Numbered from the stretch's first letter, positions 1 through 10,003 are shown. The stretch: DNA of 41,423 bases from an uncultured bacterium (GCA_903918675.1 CAIXFE010000008.1:1-41423); one strand, 5' to 3'. Numbers and translations: made by a program. The notes: generated from the sequence alone by a model not told the origin.

Positions 1-2223
1 CGGTCTGCTGGGACAGCCACGTTTATGACCATCAGAAAGATCCTGACCGAACTGAGTAAACTTAGCACAACCACAACTCCATCATCTGTCACCAATCTTC
101 CGACATCATCAGATAATAATCTTCCGACATCTTCTGTTACAAATCCTCTGGAATCATCTGACAAAATCCAAGTTGCCGACATCAAAGCATTACCAGAAGA
201 TACGCAACGGAAACTTGCAGAAGAACTCACAGGGGAGGCCGATAAAGTAAAGAGTACGGATGCTGATCTGTCTAAAAACAAAATAATTCTCCAAAATTTT
301 GTAGATTACAATACCACCAAAAAAAGAATCGACGAGATGATAACAGAAAATGCTACACTTAAAGCCAGTGGAGCTAAGGCACAAGAGATCAATGATAACA
401 AAAAAGTGATCGCATCCGATAAGAAAGACAATGCAGCAATCCTGACACAACTAGCAAAAGATACCAAGACCGATAAGCCCACCCTCTTGAAAAATTTCAA
501 TGAGACTATGGCAAAGTATTATGAAGCACTACAGACTAAGATAGTGGAAGTAAGTAAAACCACGCCAGCCACTACCATAGACAATATCACCACTACCATT
601 CCTCCTCAGACCTCAAACACCATTCCTCTTCAGACCTCAAACATCATTATTCCTCAGACCTCAAATTCAACACTTAAAACTTCCAACAGCACTTCCAACA
701 CCCCCAGCAAAGCGCCCACACTTTCCAATACCAAAAAACTCGATATCAAATCAGATAAAGTCTTTACCGCTATCAACGATAGTAAAATCATAGATAATTA
801 TCCCAACTGGAAAGATGCTACTGAAGATAAGAGAACGGAAGCCAAGGGCATATATTCAGAGCTAAAACCATTAGCCACAGATACTGATATCATCGCCACA
901 CTGAAAAAATACGATGATCTTACTACACTCAAAATTACTAGTGAACTTTTTGCTAAGAAGATCAGGATGACCAAAGCCGACAAGGTAGAGAAGGCAAGCC
1001 TACAGAAAGTAGCTCAAAATATCATCACGAGAGAAAGTGAAATCATCACCGCAGCCAAAGCGAAGGTAAGTACTACCCCAGCGACCGTAGACAATACTAC
1101 GACAAACGCAACACCAGACAATACCTCAACAAATACCACTACTAATATTGATAATACAACTTCCAACTCAACACCTAACACCTCCAACAACACTTCCAAC
1201 ACTACTCCTGATAATACAACTCCGGACAATACCACAACAACTGTGGACAATACAACAACAACCGTAGATAATACTATAAACAGAGCCACAGAAACAATAC
1301 CCATAATAAATATCAAGGAAGATGCAACAACGACGGATCAAAACACAACCGCAAACGATACAAATACGACGGACAACTCAGAGACTAAGAAAGTAGAGAC
1401 TGGAGATGCCTCATTCACCCTTGAATTATTGAAGGCCTGATTACCAGTTACAAAAATAGATAAAAACCTAACTTATGAAACCATCTTTAATAAAATCAGT
1501 AAAATAAAAAATGATGAAGTAAGACAAGAAATAGAAAAAGACCTCTTGATAGGAGATATCTTATCAATGCAAAAATATGCAGGTATGAAAGCATGATCTT
1601 TATATAGTGACAATATTGCCACCGGGAAATTGGATTATAGAACACTTGGTAGGATTACAAACCAGCTCTTTGGATTGAGTAAAGATAAGCTTCTAGCCTG
1701 TACATTAATCTCACAGGACGTAAGGACTGAATATAAAAAGTTTGAAGAAAACGAACTCAACCAGTGACTTCCCTATGCTATTATCTCCAAACAAGATTTT
1801 AATCTCTACCTTTTTACCAAAGATCACAAACTCATAAGCATACATAAAACACTCTTATGAGCAGATGTTTGAGATCAAGAGAATAAAGCATATCTTTGAG
1901 GCGACCCTGGCTATTGGACTACGCCAGGTGGTATGTATCACACATCTAAAAGGATATTTGATACCGCAGACTACGCCGGACCTGGAGAATATATCTGACT
2001 TTATCCAGAAGAGAAACAATATGACATAAATAATACATACAATTACACAATGGGAATCCACAACTACTATAAAAATGATCCAAATAGGATTCTGATGCTA
2101 AATGATAAAACAGAATCTCTAGGGAGAAGGGTGAGTAATGGATGTATCAATACCTTATCTCAAGGAGCGATATTCGATAATCTCACACACTATTCTAAGG
2201 TCTATGTCTGCCATGAATCATAA
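1..2223 (+). CDS. L,D-transpeptidase-like protein with long Thr/Asn-rich region (5' partial)
   Basis: Likely a peptidoglycan L,D-transpeptidase (YkuD fold) acting outside the membrane. The first Met is at base 25, but the frame is open to the window edge and no signal peptide follows that Met, so the true start probably lies upstream. The first ~470 residues are lysine-rich helical stretches alternating with Thr/Ser/Asn/Pro linkers built from TTTTVDNT-like units, typical of cell-surface spacers. The last ~120 residues hold the catalytic-domain signatures: WTTPGGMYHTSKR, GIHNYY (candidate catalytic His) and RRVSNGCIN, matching the family S-H-G-C motif but with Asn for its His. TGA read as Gly joins two ORF pieces at 1438. 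It ends with TAA. The fold assignment is inferred from motifs only; its substrate is unknown. Confidence 0.7.
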
Positions 2224-2265
2224 TATACATATTCCTTTACCATATCGTTTTTTACAATAACAAAA

Positions 2266-2289
2266 GAATGTCAGGTAAACCTGACATTC
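2266..2289 (-). terminator. Hairpin terminator of the minus-strand secreted-protein pair
   Basis: Perfect 10-bp stem GAATGTCAGG / CCTGACATTC with a 4-nt loop. Read on the minus strand it is followed by CTTTTGTT, a short T-rich tail. It lies just past the stop of the minus-strand gene ending at 2315 and also separates it from the convergent transpeptidase gene. Confidence 0.7.
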
Positions 2290-2314
2290 GATCGTAATAA
2301 TAAGCAAGCACATG

Positions 2315-2788
2315 CTACTTCCGCGGTTTGATGACTGTTTTAGTCCTAGTTGCAAGCAGTTTTGGGTTGTCGCCCCTGCACCAGTTAACTATAACAAGAT
2401 CAGTACCATTCACCGTTACAGTCTCCTCTGTAGGAATGAAATTTTTCGAACAAAGAACGTTAAGTGTGTCCCCTGTTTTCGTTAACTTCTTCATCCAGAT
2501 TTGGAGAGTATCGCTTTTATCGGAAGAACTTGTAGGAACTCCGGTAATGTACTGAGCAGAAACTACCTCCATGGAGGTATCTTTGCGATTGTCGCCGAAT
2601 TTGCCTGACTGTTTGGTTACAGGGTCTGTAATGGATTTCAGTAGTTCTGCGCGTAATGCGAAAGATTGCGATTTCCAGACCGCCGTGTCCGGATCCACAG
2701 TGATTGCGGTTGCCTGTGCGAAGGTTGTTCTTACTGAGCCGATTACCATCATAATGGTAATCATGGCAAATGTTAATAATTTTTTCAT
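2315..2788 (-). CDS. Small secreted protein of unknown function, Bacteroidetes-like
   Basis: 157 residues with an N-terminal signal peptide (MKKLLTFAMITIMMVIGS, then TFAQ-A as a likely cleavage site). No family is recognised. Its C-terminal motif (VIVNWCRGDNPKLL) and an upstream stretch (ITVDPDTAVWKSQ) resemble the upstream gene's IINAYRGDSPVLP and ISITDTIQWVGVP, so the two are probably diverged paralogues. It lies about 20 bp downstream of that gene, so the two are likely co-transcribed. It has no in-frame TGA although it contains several glycines, and ends with TAG. The FAQ-type signal peptide and A-rich leader are typical of Bacteroidetes, suggesting acquisition from such a donor (inference). 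Confidence 0.75.
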   Translation of the reverse strand: MKKLLTFAMITIMMVIGSVRTTFAQATAITVDPDTAVWKSQSFALRAELLKSITDPVTKQSGKFGDNRKDTSMEVVSAQYITGVPTSSSDKSDTLQIWMKKLTKTGDTLNVLCSKNFIPTEETVTVNGTDLVIVNWCRGDNPKLLATRTKTVIKPRK

Positions 2789-2808
2789 TTTGTTGTTTTT
2801 TTTAATTG

Positions 2809-3708
2809 TTATTTGTTAGTTGTTAGTTGTTTTTGAATTTTTTGAGTTTTTGAATTGTTTGAGTTACGTTTGGGAAGGACTGGCGAATCCCCCCGGTAAG
2901 CGTTAATAATTACATCATCCACGCCACGGATGATTTGAACCAACTGTCCCTGAAGTAAAAGCATTTCATGCGTTCCTGCCACATCAGTGTAGCTTAACCA
3001 AACCTGATCCTTATCCTGAGGATCCAATGATCTGGTGTAGGGAATATCCTTCACTAATCGTGCAAAGTTGATTTTTTTGCACTGAAGGACAAGGTTCTTT
3101 TTGACAGAATCGGCATTGGCCCATTTAAGGAGCGAATCCTGCTTTGCTTTGGGAACTCCCACCCATTGAATGGTATCGGTAATGGATATTGTTGTAGCCT
3201 TGGCCGCGGTTTGTGAATTAACCGTGACGGACTGGGTAACATTCTGCTGCGGCTGGTTCTGTGCTGTAAAGCCTGGTACAGCTGTAAAGCCTGGTACATA
3301 AGTATTCTTCGGTGCATGGACTACAGAATCATACTTTTTGTAGTTCTCAGCGACACACGATTCTACTTCCAGTTCAAATGCTTGTTTTTCAGCCTTTGTT
3401 TTTCCCTTTAGTTCTTTGCCGTATTGATCATGCGAACATGCATAGCGCAGAATTTTTTTGCGAGTCTTCACATTGTAGCGGTTCCAGTTTTGGCTAAGCG
3501 ACATGTAGTCCATCGCCCCCTTGGAAAGCCTTTGCTTTTTTGCCTGCTTCTTTGCAAGACTGATCGAATCCTGAACATGCTTTTTTAACTTTTTTTGTTC
3601 TTTCTGCACGAGACGGATCGAATCCTGCTTCTTCGTCGTCTGGGCGAAGCTGTTGCCCAGTGCCATCGTGAAGATGGCGATTGCGAGTACTGTGATGATG
3701 TTTTTCAT
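2809..3708 (-). CDS. Secreted Lys-rich protein of unknown function, Bacteroidetes-like
   Basis: 299 residues. It has a signal peptide (MKNIITVLAIAIFTMALG, NSFAQ cleavage region), a basic helical segment rich in KK and QDSI repeats (residues ~25-60), a region with two PGFTA repeats near the middle, and a C-terminal domain ending in VIINAYRGDSPVL shared with the next gene. SFAQTTKKQDSIRLVQKEQ-type N-termini are very common in Bacteroidetes lipoprotein and secreted-protein families. All glycines use GGN codons, none TGA, unlike most large genes in the window. The start ATG is preceded by AACAAACAACAAGCTC with no Shine-Dalgarno. Function unknown. Confidence 0.75.
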   Translation of the reverse strand: MKNIITVLAIAIFTMALGNSFAQTTKKQDSIRLVQKEQKKLKKHVQDSISLAKKQAKKQRLSKGAMDYMSLSQNWNRYNVKTRKKILRYACSHDQYGKELKGKTKAEKQAFELEVESCVAENYKKYDSVVHAPKNTYVPGFTAVPGFTAQNQPQQNVTQSVTVNSQTAAKATTISITDTIQWVGVPKAKQDSLLKWANADSVKKNLVLQCKKINFARLVKDIPYTRSLDPQDKDQVWLSYTDVAGTHEMLLLQGQLVQIIRGVDDVIINAYRGDSPVLPKRNSNNSKTQKIQKQLTTNK

Positions 3709-4212
3709 GAGCTTGTTGTTTGTTTGTGTTATTAATTAATAATTTGAGTTATCTAATTTAAATTTTGTTTTCTTTTTTATTGATGACATGGTTATAACAA
3801 TTTACATACAAATGTCAAGAGAAAGTAAAAAGAAAATGATGGGGTAAGAGTATAGGTACTACCTAGAGAAATTTATAGTAGATAATTTATAGTTTGTAAT
3901 TATGGTATTTTTCTGGATATTCAACTGGTACAAGTATTGACAATTTTTCTGACTTCATCCATCCCCCCCAATTGAACTATTATCAAAATATAAGGAATTG
4001 ATTCCACTCATTAATTTATTAACATATATATGTCATTTGTCATTAGTCATTTGTCATCCGTCATTAGTCATTTGTCATCAGTCATTTGTCATTAGTCATT
4101 TGTCATTTGTCATTAGTCATTTGTCATTTGTCATTAGTCATTTGTCATTTGTCATTAGTCATTTGTCATTAGTCATCCGTCATTCATAATTTTAATTAAC
4201 TCATTTCTTTCA
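3709..4212. other. Spacer without a recognisable gene
   Basis: AT-rich intergenic DNA between the divergent secreted-protein operon and the RNase H gene. The left part should hold the promoter of the minus-strand pair, though no convincing -35/-10 pair stands out. The right third is the GTCATTTGTCATTAGTC repeat array listed separately. A short open frame on the plus strand at 3998 is only the translation of that array. Confidence 0.6.
4031..4184. repeat. Degenerate array of GTCATTTGTCATTA units
   Basis: About 150 bp of near-perfect short units, GTCATTT, GTCATTA and GTCATCC, in irregular order with a basic period of 7 bp. The same words occur at 19602-19632, where they lie in frame inside the tgt gene, so this family is dispersed in the genome. 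Confidence 0.95.
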
Positions 4213-4677
4213 ATGATTCACAATTTAACAATCCAGGCCCTCTGCGTCGATGCTTCTTGTACGGGCAATCCTGGCGTCATGGAATATAGAGCCGTCGATC
4301 TTCATACATGGAAAGAGCTTTTCCATTCGCCCATCTATCCCATGGGGACAAATAACCTCGGCGAATTCTTGGCTATTTATGATGCTATAAGATATATTGA
4401 GAACCTCGAAAAGAAAAAATCCAAGAACTTGCAACCTGGAACCTGAAACCTGAAACCACGTTTTGAATGTATTTTTTCCGATTCCGAGACAGCCATCGCC
4501 CGAGTAAAATCCAAGAAAATCAAGACCACCCTGCCCTATACCGCTCAGACTAAAGAACTTTTGACGAAAGTCCAAGAAGCCGCCACCCGGCTCAAGACAC
4601 ACGATTTCACGATCCCCATCCGCAAATGGGAGACGGAGATTCGAGGAGAAATACCAGCTGATTTCGATAGGAAGTAG
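4213..4677 (+). CDS. rnhA: Ribonuclease H1-like protein
   Basis: 154-residue RNase H fold that hydrolyses the RNA strand of RNA-DNA hybrids. The four acidic residues are visible: Asp in ALCVDASCTGNPG, Glu in TNNLGEFLAI, Asp in IFSDSETAI, and a final Asp in GEIPADFDRK. The MEYRAVD and TNNLGEF words are typical of the short family common in Bacteroidetes and Firmicutes. Reading requires TGA as Gly at 4444. Right there (4426-4456) sits an insert of AACCTGGAACCTGAAACC repeat, coding for NLQPGTGNLKP, in the loop before the third catalytic Asp, where relatives have a short linker. The start ATG follows a repeat-filled leader with no Shine-Dalgarno. Confidence 0.9.
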
Positions 4678-4688
4678 ATTGCATCATC

Positions 4689-4794
4689 GTCGTTCCGGTC
4701 TTAAGGCGAAGCTGCAACCGGAACCCACAGTATCAATATAGATTCCGGCTGCAAACCGTAACCCAGCTGAGCTGGACTGACGCGCCGGAATGAC
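4689..4794. repeat. Palindromic intergenic element with GTCGTTCCGG / CCGGAATGAC ends
   Basis: The ends are imperfect inverted repeats (GTCGTTCCGG at 4689 and CCGGAATGAC at 4785). Inside is a perfect small palindrome, CCAGCT-G-AGCTGG, at 4763-4775. The same CCAGCT-n-AGCTGG word recurs in the tRNA-Arg pseudogenes at 11244 and 11390. It looks like a non-autonomous dispersed repeat. Confidence 0.6.
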
Positions 4795-4966
4795 AAGATA
4801 CGACCATCGTTCATCTTTAATCTTTCCTCTTTCATCCATGCTCCGACATGTGCTTAATTGGATAATTATCATCAACTTCTGACATCTCATCTGCTACTGA
4901 ACATATCAGATATTTTTCGTGCTTAAATGAAACAAAAGAGGTCCTGCATTCGCAGAGACCAAATCC

Positions 4967-5077
4967 ATGCCTCTAGATCTTTTCACCAAACGTAGACTCT
5001 TCGCGATAGAGACTATCATCGCCATCTGTGGTCTGTGTATCTATTTGGCGATAATTTACTGAGATAAATTAAGATAA
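4967..5077 (+). CDS. Possible small membrane protein
   Basis: 36 residues if TGA at codon 32 is Gly: a basic N-terminus (MPLDLFTKRRLF), one hydrophobic helix (ETIIAICGLCIYLAIIYG) and a short charged tail. It is not in any family I recognise. Support is only the membrane-helix pattern and an ATG followed by an open frame in a spacer, so it may be spurious. Confidence 0.3.
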
Positions 5078-5080
5078 AAT

Positions 5081-5213
5081 TAGAGCTTAGAACCGAGCCG
5101 CAGGCGAGCTCCGCAAGGCGGGGTTAGTGCTTAGAGCTTAGAGCTTAGATTTGGGGCATCGTTCCACACTCCAACCTACTTGATACTTACTACTTTATAC
5201 TTGATACTTTATA
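5081..5213. repeat. GAGCTTAG and TACTTGATAC short repeats
   Basis: First block: TTAGAGCTTAG words interrupted by a GC-rich hairpin (GAGCCGCAGGCGAGCTC...). Second block (5175-5213): TACTTGATACTTACTACTTT-like units. GAGCTTAG and TAAGCTT words recur near 26060 and 27380. Confidence 0.85.
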
Positions 5214-5286
5214 AAAAATTGCGAATTGAAAATCCAAAAGCAATAGATACAATCCATTGTAAAAATTTTTTATTCAATCGAATGTG

Positions 5287-7596
5287 ATGCAATTAAATCC
5301 CAAATATAGATATATCTGATTGGATTTCGAAACGACTGGCTTGGACGTCACAAAAGATGAACCTATCCAGATCGGGCTTGTCGAGCTTGATTGCGACGGC
5401 AAAGTCATCGACAGCTTCCAATCTCTGATCAAACCGAATAAGAAGACAGATGAACTCAAACATATCGTCGGCTTCATCACCGGCTTGTCTATTTCTGATT
5501 TAGAAAATGCTCCCAGGAGAGAAGCGGTGCTTCCGCAGATAGAAAAGTTTTTCGGAGAAAACACAGTAGTAGTCTGACATAACGTAGGATTTGATATGGA
5601 TTTTTTGAACGCATACTTTCCAGGTCTGGCTTGTGAATGAATCATCGATACCTATAAATTATCCCAATCATTAGTCCATTACGCACCAAGTCATGCATTA
5701 GAAGTCCTAATCCAGCACTTGCAAATCAAGGAGCCAAAATTTAATGAGGTTTTCTTAAAGCTCAATGACAATCAAGCGCACGACAGTGAAAAATCTCATG
5801 ATGCACTCTATGACACCAAGGAGTCATTAGCGATGTTTCTTTTTTTTATAGACTACATTCAAGGTTTAGAAGCCGAATATGGATCATTGCTTACCATCCA
5901 ATCTCAAAGCGAATGATTATTGCCAAAGATTCTCCACATTCCCACACTCCAACACTCCCACACTCCCACCATTCATTTTTCTCCACTTACAAGAATCTCC
6001 CCCCAGCACACTTCTCTAGAAAAATCCAAAGAAACTTTCACTCGAGAAAATCAGAAAAGATATTATATTGGCAACATCGATATCAAAGACTTCATCAAGC
6101 AGCTCGCAGGCAATAAAAATTGTATCCTCGCATTTCAAAACATCCAAAAACTTGATATCGCAAAAAGGATCCTCAATGATGCGGGGATCAAAAATATCGG
6201 ATTTGTGAAAGAGGACCAGACCATCAGCGAAGAGATATTTAAATCATTTCTCAATAAAGGGACATTCACCGAAGAAGAATTTCTCTTCATCTGCAAATAT
6301 CTTTCTCATCTCCAAAAGGGCTATGGAACACTGGATCTGAATAATCCCAGCGATTACAGAATTTATCACACCATCAAAGATACGAGAGCTAAGACTAAAT
6401 ATCCGATCATTCTCGGGACACATCCTGGCATTTACGCAATGATGGAAGAAGAAAATATTTTCCCCGAATATGAAATCTTTTTCTTCGATGTAGAATGGCG
6501 GTACAAGACCTATAATTATTACCTCTCTCGCCCTTGCGACCTGTATTACACATTAAATCTCATCGAATCATTTATCTACAAGCAGAAAGTCCAATCACAA
6601 ATAGAAAGTTGAAAAGTTGGAAAGTGGGAAAGTGGGAAAATTATCGCTTCACACGAGCATACTCCCACCCTCAAACACTCCCACCCTCCAACGCTCCCAC
6701 CCTCCAACGCTCCCACCAGCGAAGCTTTAAATGATTTCTATAACTTCTTTCAAATATTGATCGGTGTCCTCTCAAGTGAGACCAAGAAAATTTTCACCAA
6801 GACGGAGGCCATTTATATTCCTCATGATCCCATCATCGATCATAGCGACTTTTATCAGTCGACATTATTGCGGAAGCAGATCCCTGAATATATGGAGAAG
6901 ATAAGCGACAGTATTAGCCCCGAAGATTTACAAACCTTAGACAAGCAGATCCAGCACATCGATAAAATCTTCAATGGGGTCGTCAACATCAGCAAGAAAA
7001 TGTACAACCAATCCGACTTCTATTTCGTCTACGCAGAAGCACAGAGATATACTGACCGAAAAGAGTTCGTCGAAATATTCAAGAATAACATCTACTTCTT
7101 ATCCAACGGGAATAAGGAATACCCCCAACCTTCAACTCTCAACAGCCAAAGGCTTCAACCTTCAACCACCGAAGGTGTCAACGTTCTCCCAATCCCCAAT
7201 ACACCAATAACCAATAACCAATCCACTAAGATCCCTACCCGAAACCTCTGAAGAGTAGAACAAATCACGACGCACATCCAAAACGCCGACCCTTCCATTC
7301 AGAATATATTTATCTTTTCTCCCAAAAAAGAAGAGTCCAAAAAAATATTTGAAGATCTCTGCCAAAAAGATATACATAAAGACAGACTGTTCTTGGTAGA
7401 AAATATTACGGGGGGCGTAGGGAAGAATGTATTCAAAGCAACAGCCCCTGGCAAGAAGGTCATCATCGGCGGCAATAGCTTCCTTCTCTACCTCTATGCC
7501 AATGGCATCACTATCGACGAAATCATCTTATTCAATAGTAAATGAGGCAGCGAACAATCGATATTGCAGGATATACAACGATATTACCCCAAATAG
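5287..7596 (+). CDS. DnaQ-family 3'-5' exonuclease fused to a DinG-like, probably helicase-dead region
   Basis: 769 residues when four in-frame TGAs are read as Gly. Residues ~1-205 are a DEDD exonuclease: GLDFETTGLD (Exo I), GHNVGFDMDFLN (Exo II), and HDALYDTKES (Exo III), so it should remove 3' nucleotides from DNA. The rest resembles the DinG arrangement only loosely: ILGTHPGIYAMM followed by YEIFFFDVEW at a Walker-B-like place and a C-terminal KKVIIGGNSFLLYLYANG segment. No Walker A is visible, so ATPase activity is unlikely; an exonuclease-DinG protein lacking helicase activity is known from Staphylococcus aureus. Three low-complexity inserts (around 5937-5985, 6607-6720 and 7122-7215) are in-frame copies of CACTCCCACA, GTTGGAAAGTGG and CAACCTTCAA repeat words. 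Start ATG chosen because it gives the expected distance to Exo I. Confidence 0.75.
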
Positions 7597-7706
7597 TTTA
7601 TAGTTGATAGTTCATAGTTAATAGTTTTGGTGTTTTCTATATCAGCATATTTTAGATAAAAAAACCATCCGACACTCTACACTCTACACTATACACTCTA
7701 CACTAT
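7597..7706. repeat. TAGTTGATAGTTCA and CACTCTACACTATA repeats
   Basis: Two short degenerate tandem repeats in the spacer downstream of the exonuclease fusion: TAGTTTATAGTTGATAG-type units, which begin at the stop codon itself (7594-7625), and ACACTCTACACTATACAC-type units (7672-7706). Confidence 0.85.
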
Positions 7707-7738
7707 AAAGTCTTTATCTAATCACCTTGATCACTCAA

Positions 7739-8719
7739 GTGAATAAGAAACGAGTAACTAAATGGAACGTACTAAAATTCGTCCTTGCAACGATAACATT
7801 TTATGCATTGCTGACGATAAATATTTTCAATGTCGGCGAAAAAATTACCCCGACAGAAAAAGATTATCTACGACTAGAGACACCTGAATACACATGAGGA
7901 CAGACTACGGGAGACCTTGCGATCCAGCAGGCTATGCAGGAAATCCAGACAGACACACAGACTCATCCCTCTGCAGGAAATGAGACAGGAGACACTACTG
8001 GCAATATCCAAGATCAGATAAACTTCCAAAAGATATGTAATGCAAATACTTCACTCTGCGACGAGATCACCTTTGATAAACAGCTGACGGACAAGGACAG
8101 ATATCTCTATCTCGCCTCTGTCTTCAAAGTCGTCAATTTCATGGACAACAATATCATTACCAGACAGAAAGCAGAAAATACACTTGCAGATATAGAGATC
8201 AATAAAGATATGGGGGAAAGAAGAGGATATGCCACACATACTTCAGTCATCGTAAACCTCTGAACCATAGCGGACAGATCAGAGTTTCTACAGGTCATAA
8301 GCCACGAATTAGGACATATCTTTGATCTAGGTATCATAGTAGGATCTTCCTCACCCAAAAACACAACATATACTGAATTTGAGAAACCGGTCTTCTGGAG
8401 TGATGACGCATCGCTCAAATATTACGCGGTATCTCGAGACAGCGAAACGATAAGAAAAGCAACTGCGACCAAAAAAGATTTCTGCAGTGGCTATGGAATG
8501 AGTGATCCTTTCGAGGATTTCGCAGAGTGTTTCAATCTCTATCTCCATCATAATGCGCTCTTTAGACAGATCGCCAAAGCCGATTCCGCACTGAAACAAA
8601 AATATAATTTCATCGCAGGATTTTTTGATGGTAAATACATGGATGCGAACAAAGGTGAGATTACACTGGTACAGACTAGCCTTTCTCGAAGGCCATGGGA
8701 CAGCACGAAGATTAACTAA
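7739..8719 (+). CDS. Membrane-anchored zinc metallopeptidase-like protein
   Basis: 326 residues from a GTG start. An N-terminal basic stretch and one membrane helix (WNVLKFVLATITFYALLTI) are followed by a Thr/Gly-rich linker and a catalytic region with FLQVISHELGHIFDLG, a canonical HExxH zinc site. About 65 residues later GYGMSDPFEDFAECFNLY could supply the third ligand (Glu), as in gluzincins. The protein is probably exported, with its peptidase outside. I cannot name the family or the substrate. The start is uncertain (an in-frame TTG lies 12 bp upstream). Its neighbours, the transpeptidase and FtsW/RodA, hint at envelope work. Confidence 0.75.
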
Positions 8720-8727
8720 CAAATCAC

Positions 8728-8825
8728 TGTCATTCTGATCCCGACGGGTCGGGAGAAGAATATAATTGTTTTACTGATATCCTTCGACCTTGCCTGCCTT
8801 GGTGGCAGATAAACTCAGGATGACA
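8728..8825. repeat. ~100-bp element with TGTCATTCTGA / TCAGGATGACA inverted ends
   Basis: The ends are near-perfect 11-bp inverted repeats. The inside contains two small palindromes, CCCGAC-GG-GTCGGG (8740) and CTGCC-TTGGT-GGCAG near 8793. It has the same architecture as the element at 4689-4794 and no coding capacity. TAATTCTTAATTC repeats follow at 8832-8865, up to the next start codon. Confidence 0.65.
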
Positions 8826-8866
8826 TCAATTCTTAATTTTTAATTCTTAATTCTTAATTCAATTCT

Positions 8867-10003
8867 ATGCCCATCATCATCATATGAGCGCTTCTTACCA
8901 TCTTTGGCTTGCTCGCTATCTATAGCGTAAGTATTTATGAATCATTCACTTTGACCGTTTCACTGATTGCTAAGTGAGCCATGAAATGAGATCCTTCTAA
9001 TTATTTCTATTTTTTCAGGCAGCTAAGAAATGTGGGGATGGCGCTTATCATGGCGGGACTGATTTATTATGTGCCGATCAAATTTTTCCAGAAAGAAAGA
9101 AATATGACGATCATAGCTATTATCCTGATGGCATTACAATTAGCTGTATTCATCCCAGGGATCGGCGTGACGCTCAATGGTGCAAGAGGATGGATCAATG
9201 TCCCTCTTCTCCCAAGTATCCAACCGGCAGAATTTTTCAAATTGGGATATGTATTATTTCTCGGTTCATGGCTACTCAGAAAACGCAATACCATGAATGA
9301 CAAAAAATTCTTCACTTCATTCATCGTGCTCAATGCCATCCTCTTTTTCATCTTCTTACTGATCCCTGATCTTGGGACGGTTATGATCCTGGGAATCGTA
9401 TGATTGATCATGTGTCGATATATGTGAGCTAAGTTCAAACACATTCTCCTGATACTTTTTGGCGGCCTGTTGGCCGGCATTGTGGTCTGAGCCGTGGCAG
9501 GGACTGTAAGCGACAGATTTAGTTATATCCAGAAGAGATTTACGTACTTTATCAGCTCAAGTTCAGATCCTCAGGCGAAACAGATCTGATGGCAAAATCA
9601 AGAAGCTTTGCTGGCTATCTGAGGATGATGATTTCGATGAAAATGATACGGGAAATGATTACAGAAATTCTGATATATCCCAGAAGCACAAAGTGACTTC
9701 GTATTTTCAGCATTTTCCGAAGAGATTGGATTCGTAGGAAACCTAGTTATCCTCTGACTCTATTTCTATCTCGGCTATTACTTTCTATCCAATCTCAGTA
9801 AGATCAGAGATGACTATAAAAAAGTAGTAGGAGTCTGAATCCTCTCCCTCGTTCTGGTTCAAGTTTTCGTAAACATCGGCGTCAACACAGAGATCCTGCC
9901 AAACACAGGTCTTACGCTCCCTTTCATCAGTTACTGAGGAACAGCACTGATGGTAAATCTGATGGAGATCGTTATCTTGTATAAAATTATTAAGGACAAG
10001 TAG
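8867..10003 (+). CDS. FtsW/RodA/SpoVE-family septum or rod-shape peptidoglycan polymerase
   Basis: 378-residue polytopic membrane glycosyltransferase of the SEDS family that polymerises lipid II. Signatures: NGARGWINV, QPAEFFKLGYV, LIPDLGTVMI, GGGGFRGKGYGKGLQ, GYIPEAQSDFVFSAFSEEIGF and NTGLTLPFISYGG. Many glycines are encoded by TGA, including invariant ones in SYGG and in GGGG. The length fits the family. The sequence alone does not separate FtsW from RodA. The start ATG immediately follows TAATTCTTAATTC repeats with no Shine-Dalgarno. Confidence 0.93.

Larger units (their letters stand above)
4678..5286. other. Spacer with a palindromic element, a possible tiny gene and repeats
   Basis: Between RNase H and the exonuclease fusion. 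It holds, in order: a ~105-bp element with inverted ends (4689-4794); TTCATCTTTAATC repeat words (4808-4840); a small hairpin GGTCCTGC / GCAGAGACC (4940-4960); a 36-codon possible membrane peptide; GAGCTTAG repeats (5081-5149); and TACTTGATAC repeats (5175-5213). Confidence 0.6.

Noticed and set aside
1014-1316. 100-residue minus-strand ORF rich in Val/Leu
   Set aside because: Shadow of the ACAACT-type Thr/Asn repeat of the transpeptidase gene on the other strand.
4031-4184. CRISPR array
   Set aside because: Units are only 7 bp, without 28-36-bp repeats separated by unique spacers, and no cas gene is present.
3998-4189. 63-residue plus-strand ORF (MIPLINLLTYICHLSLVICH...)
   Set aside because: It is only a translation of the GTCATTT repeat array and has no protein-like composition.
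5317-5319. TGA as tryptophan (table 4)
   Set aside because: At this one site Trp (YIWLDFETTG) would also fit, but all invariant Gly sites elsewhere require glycine.
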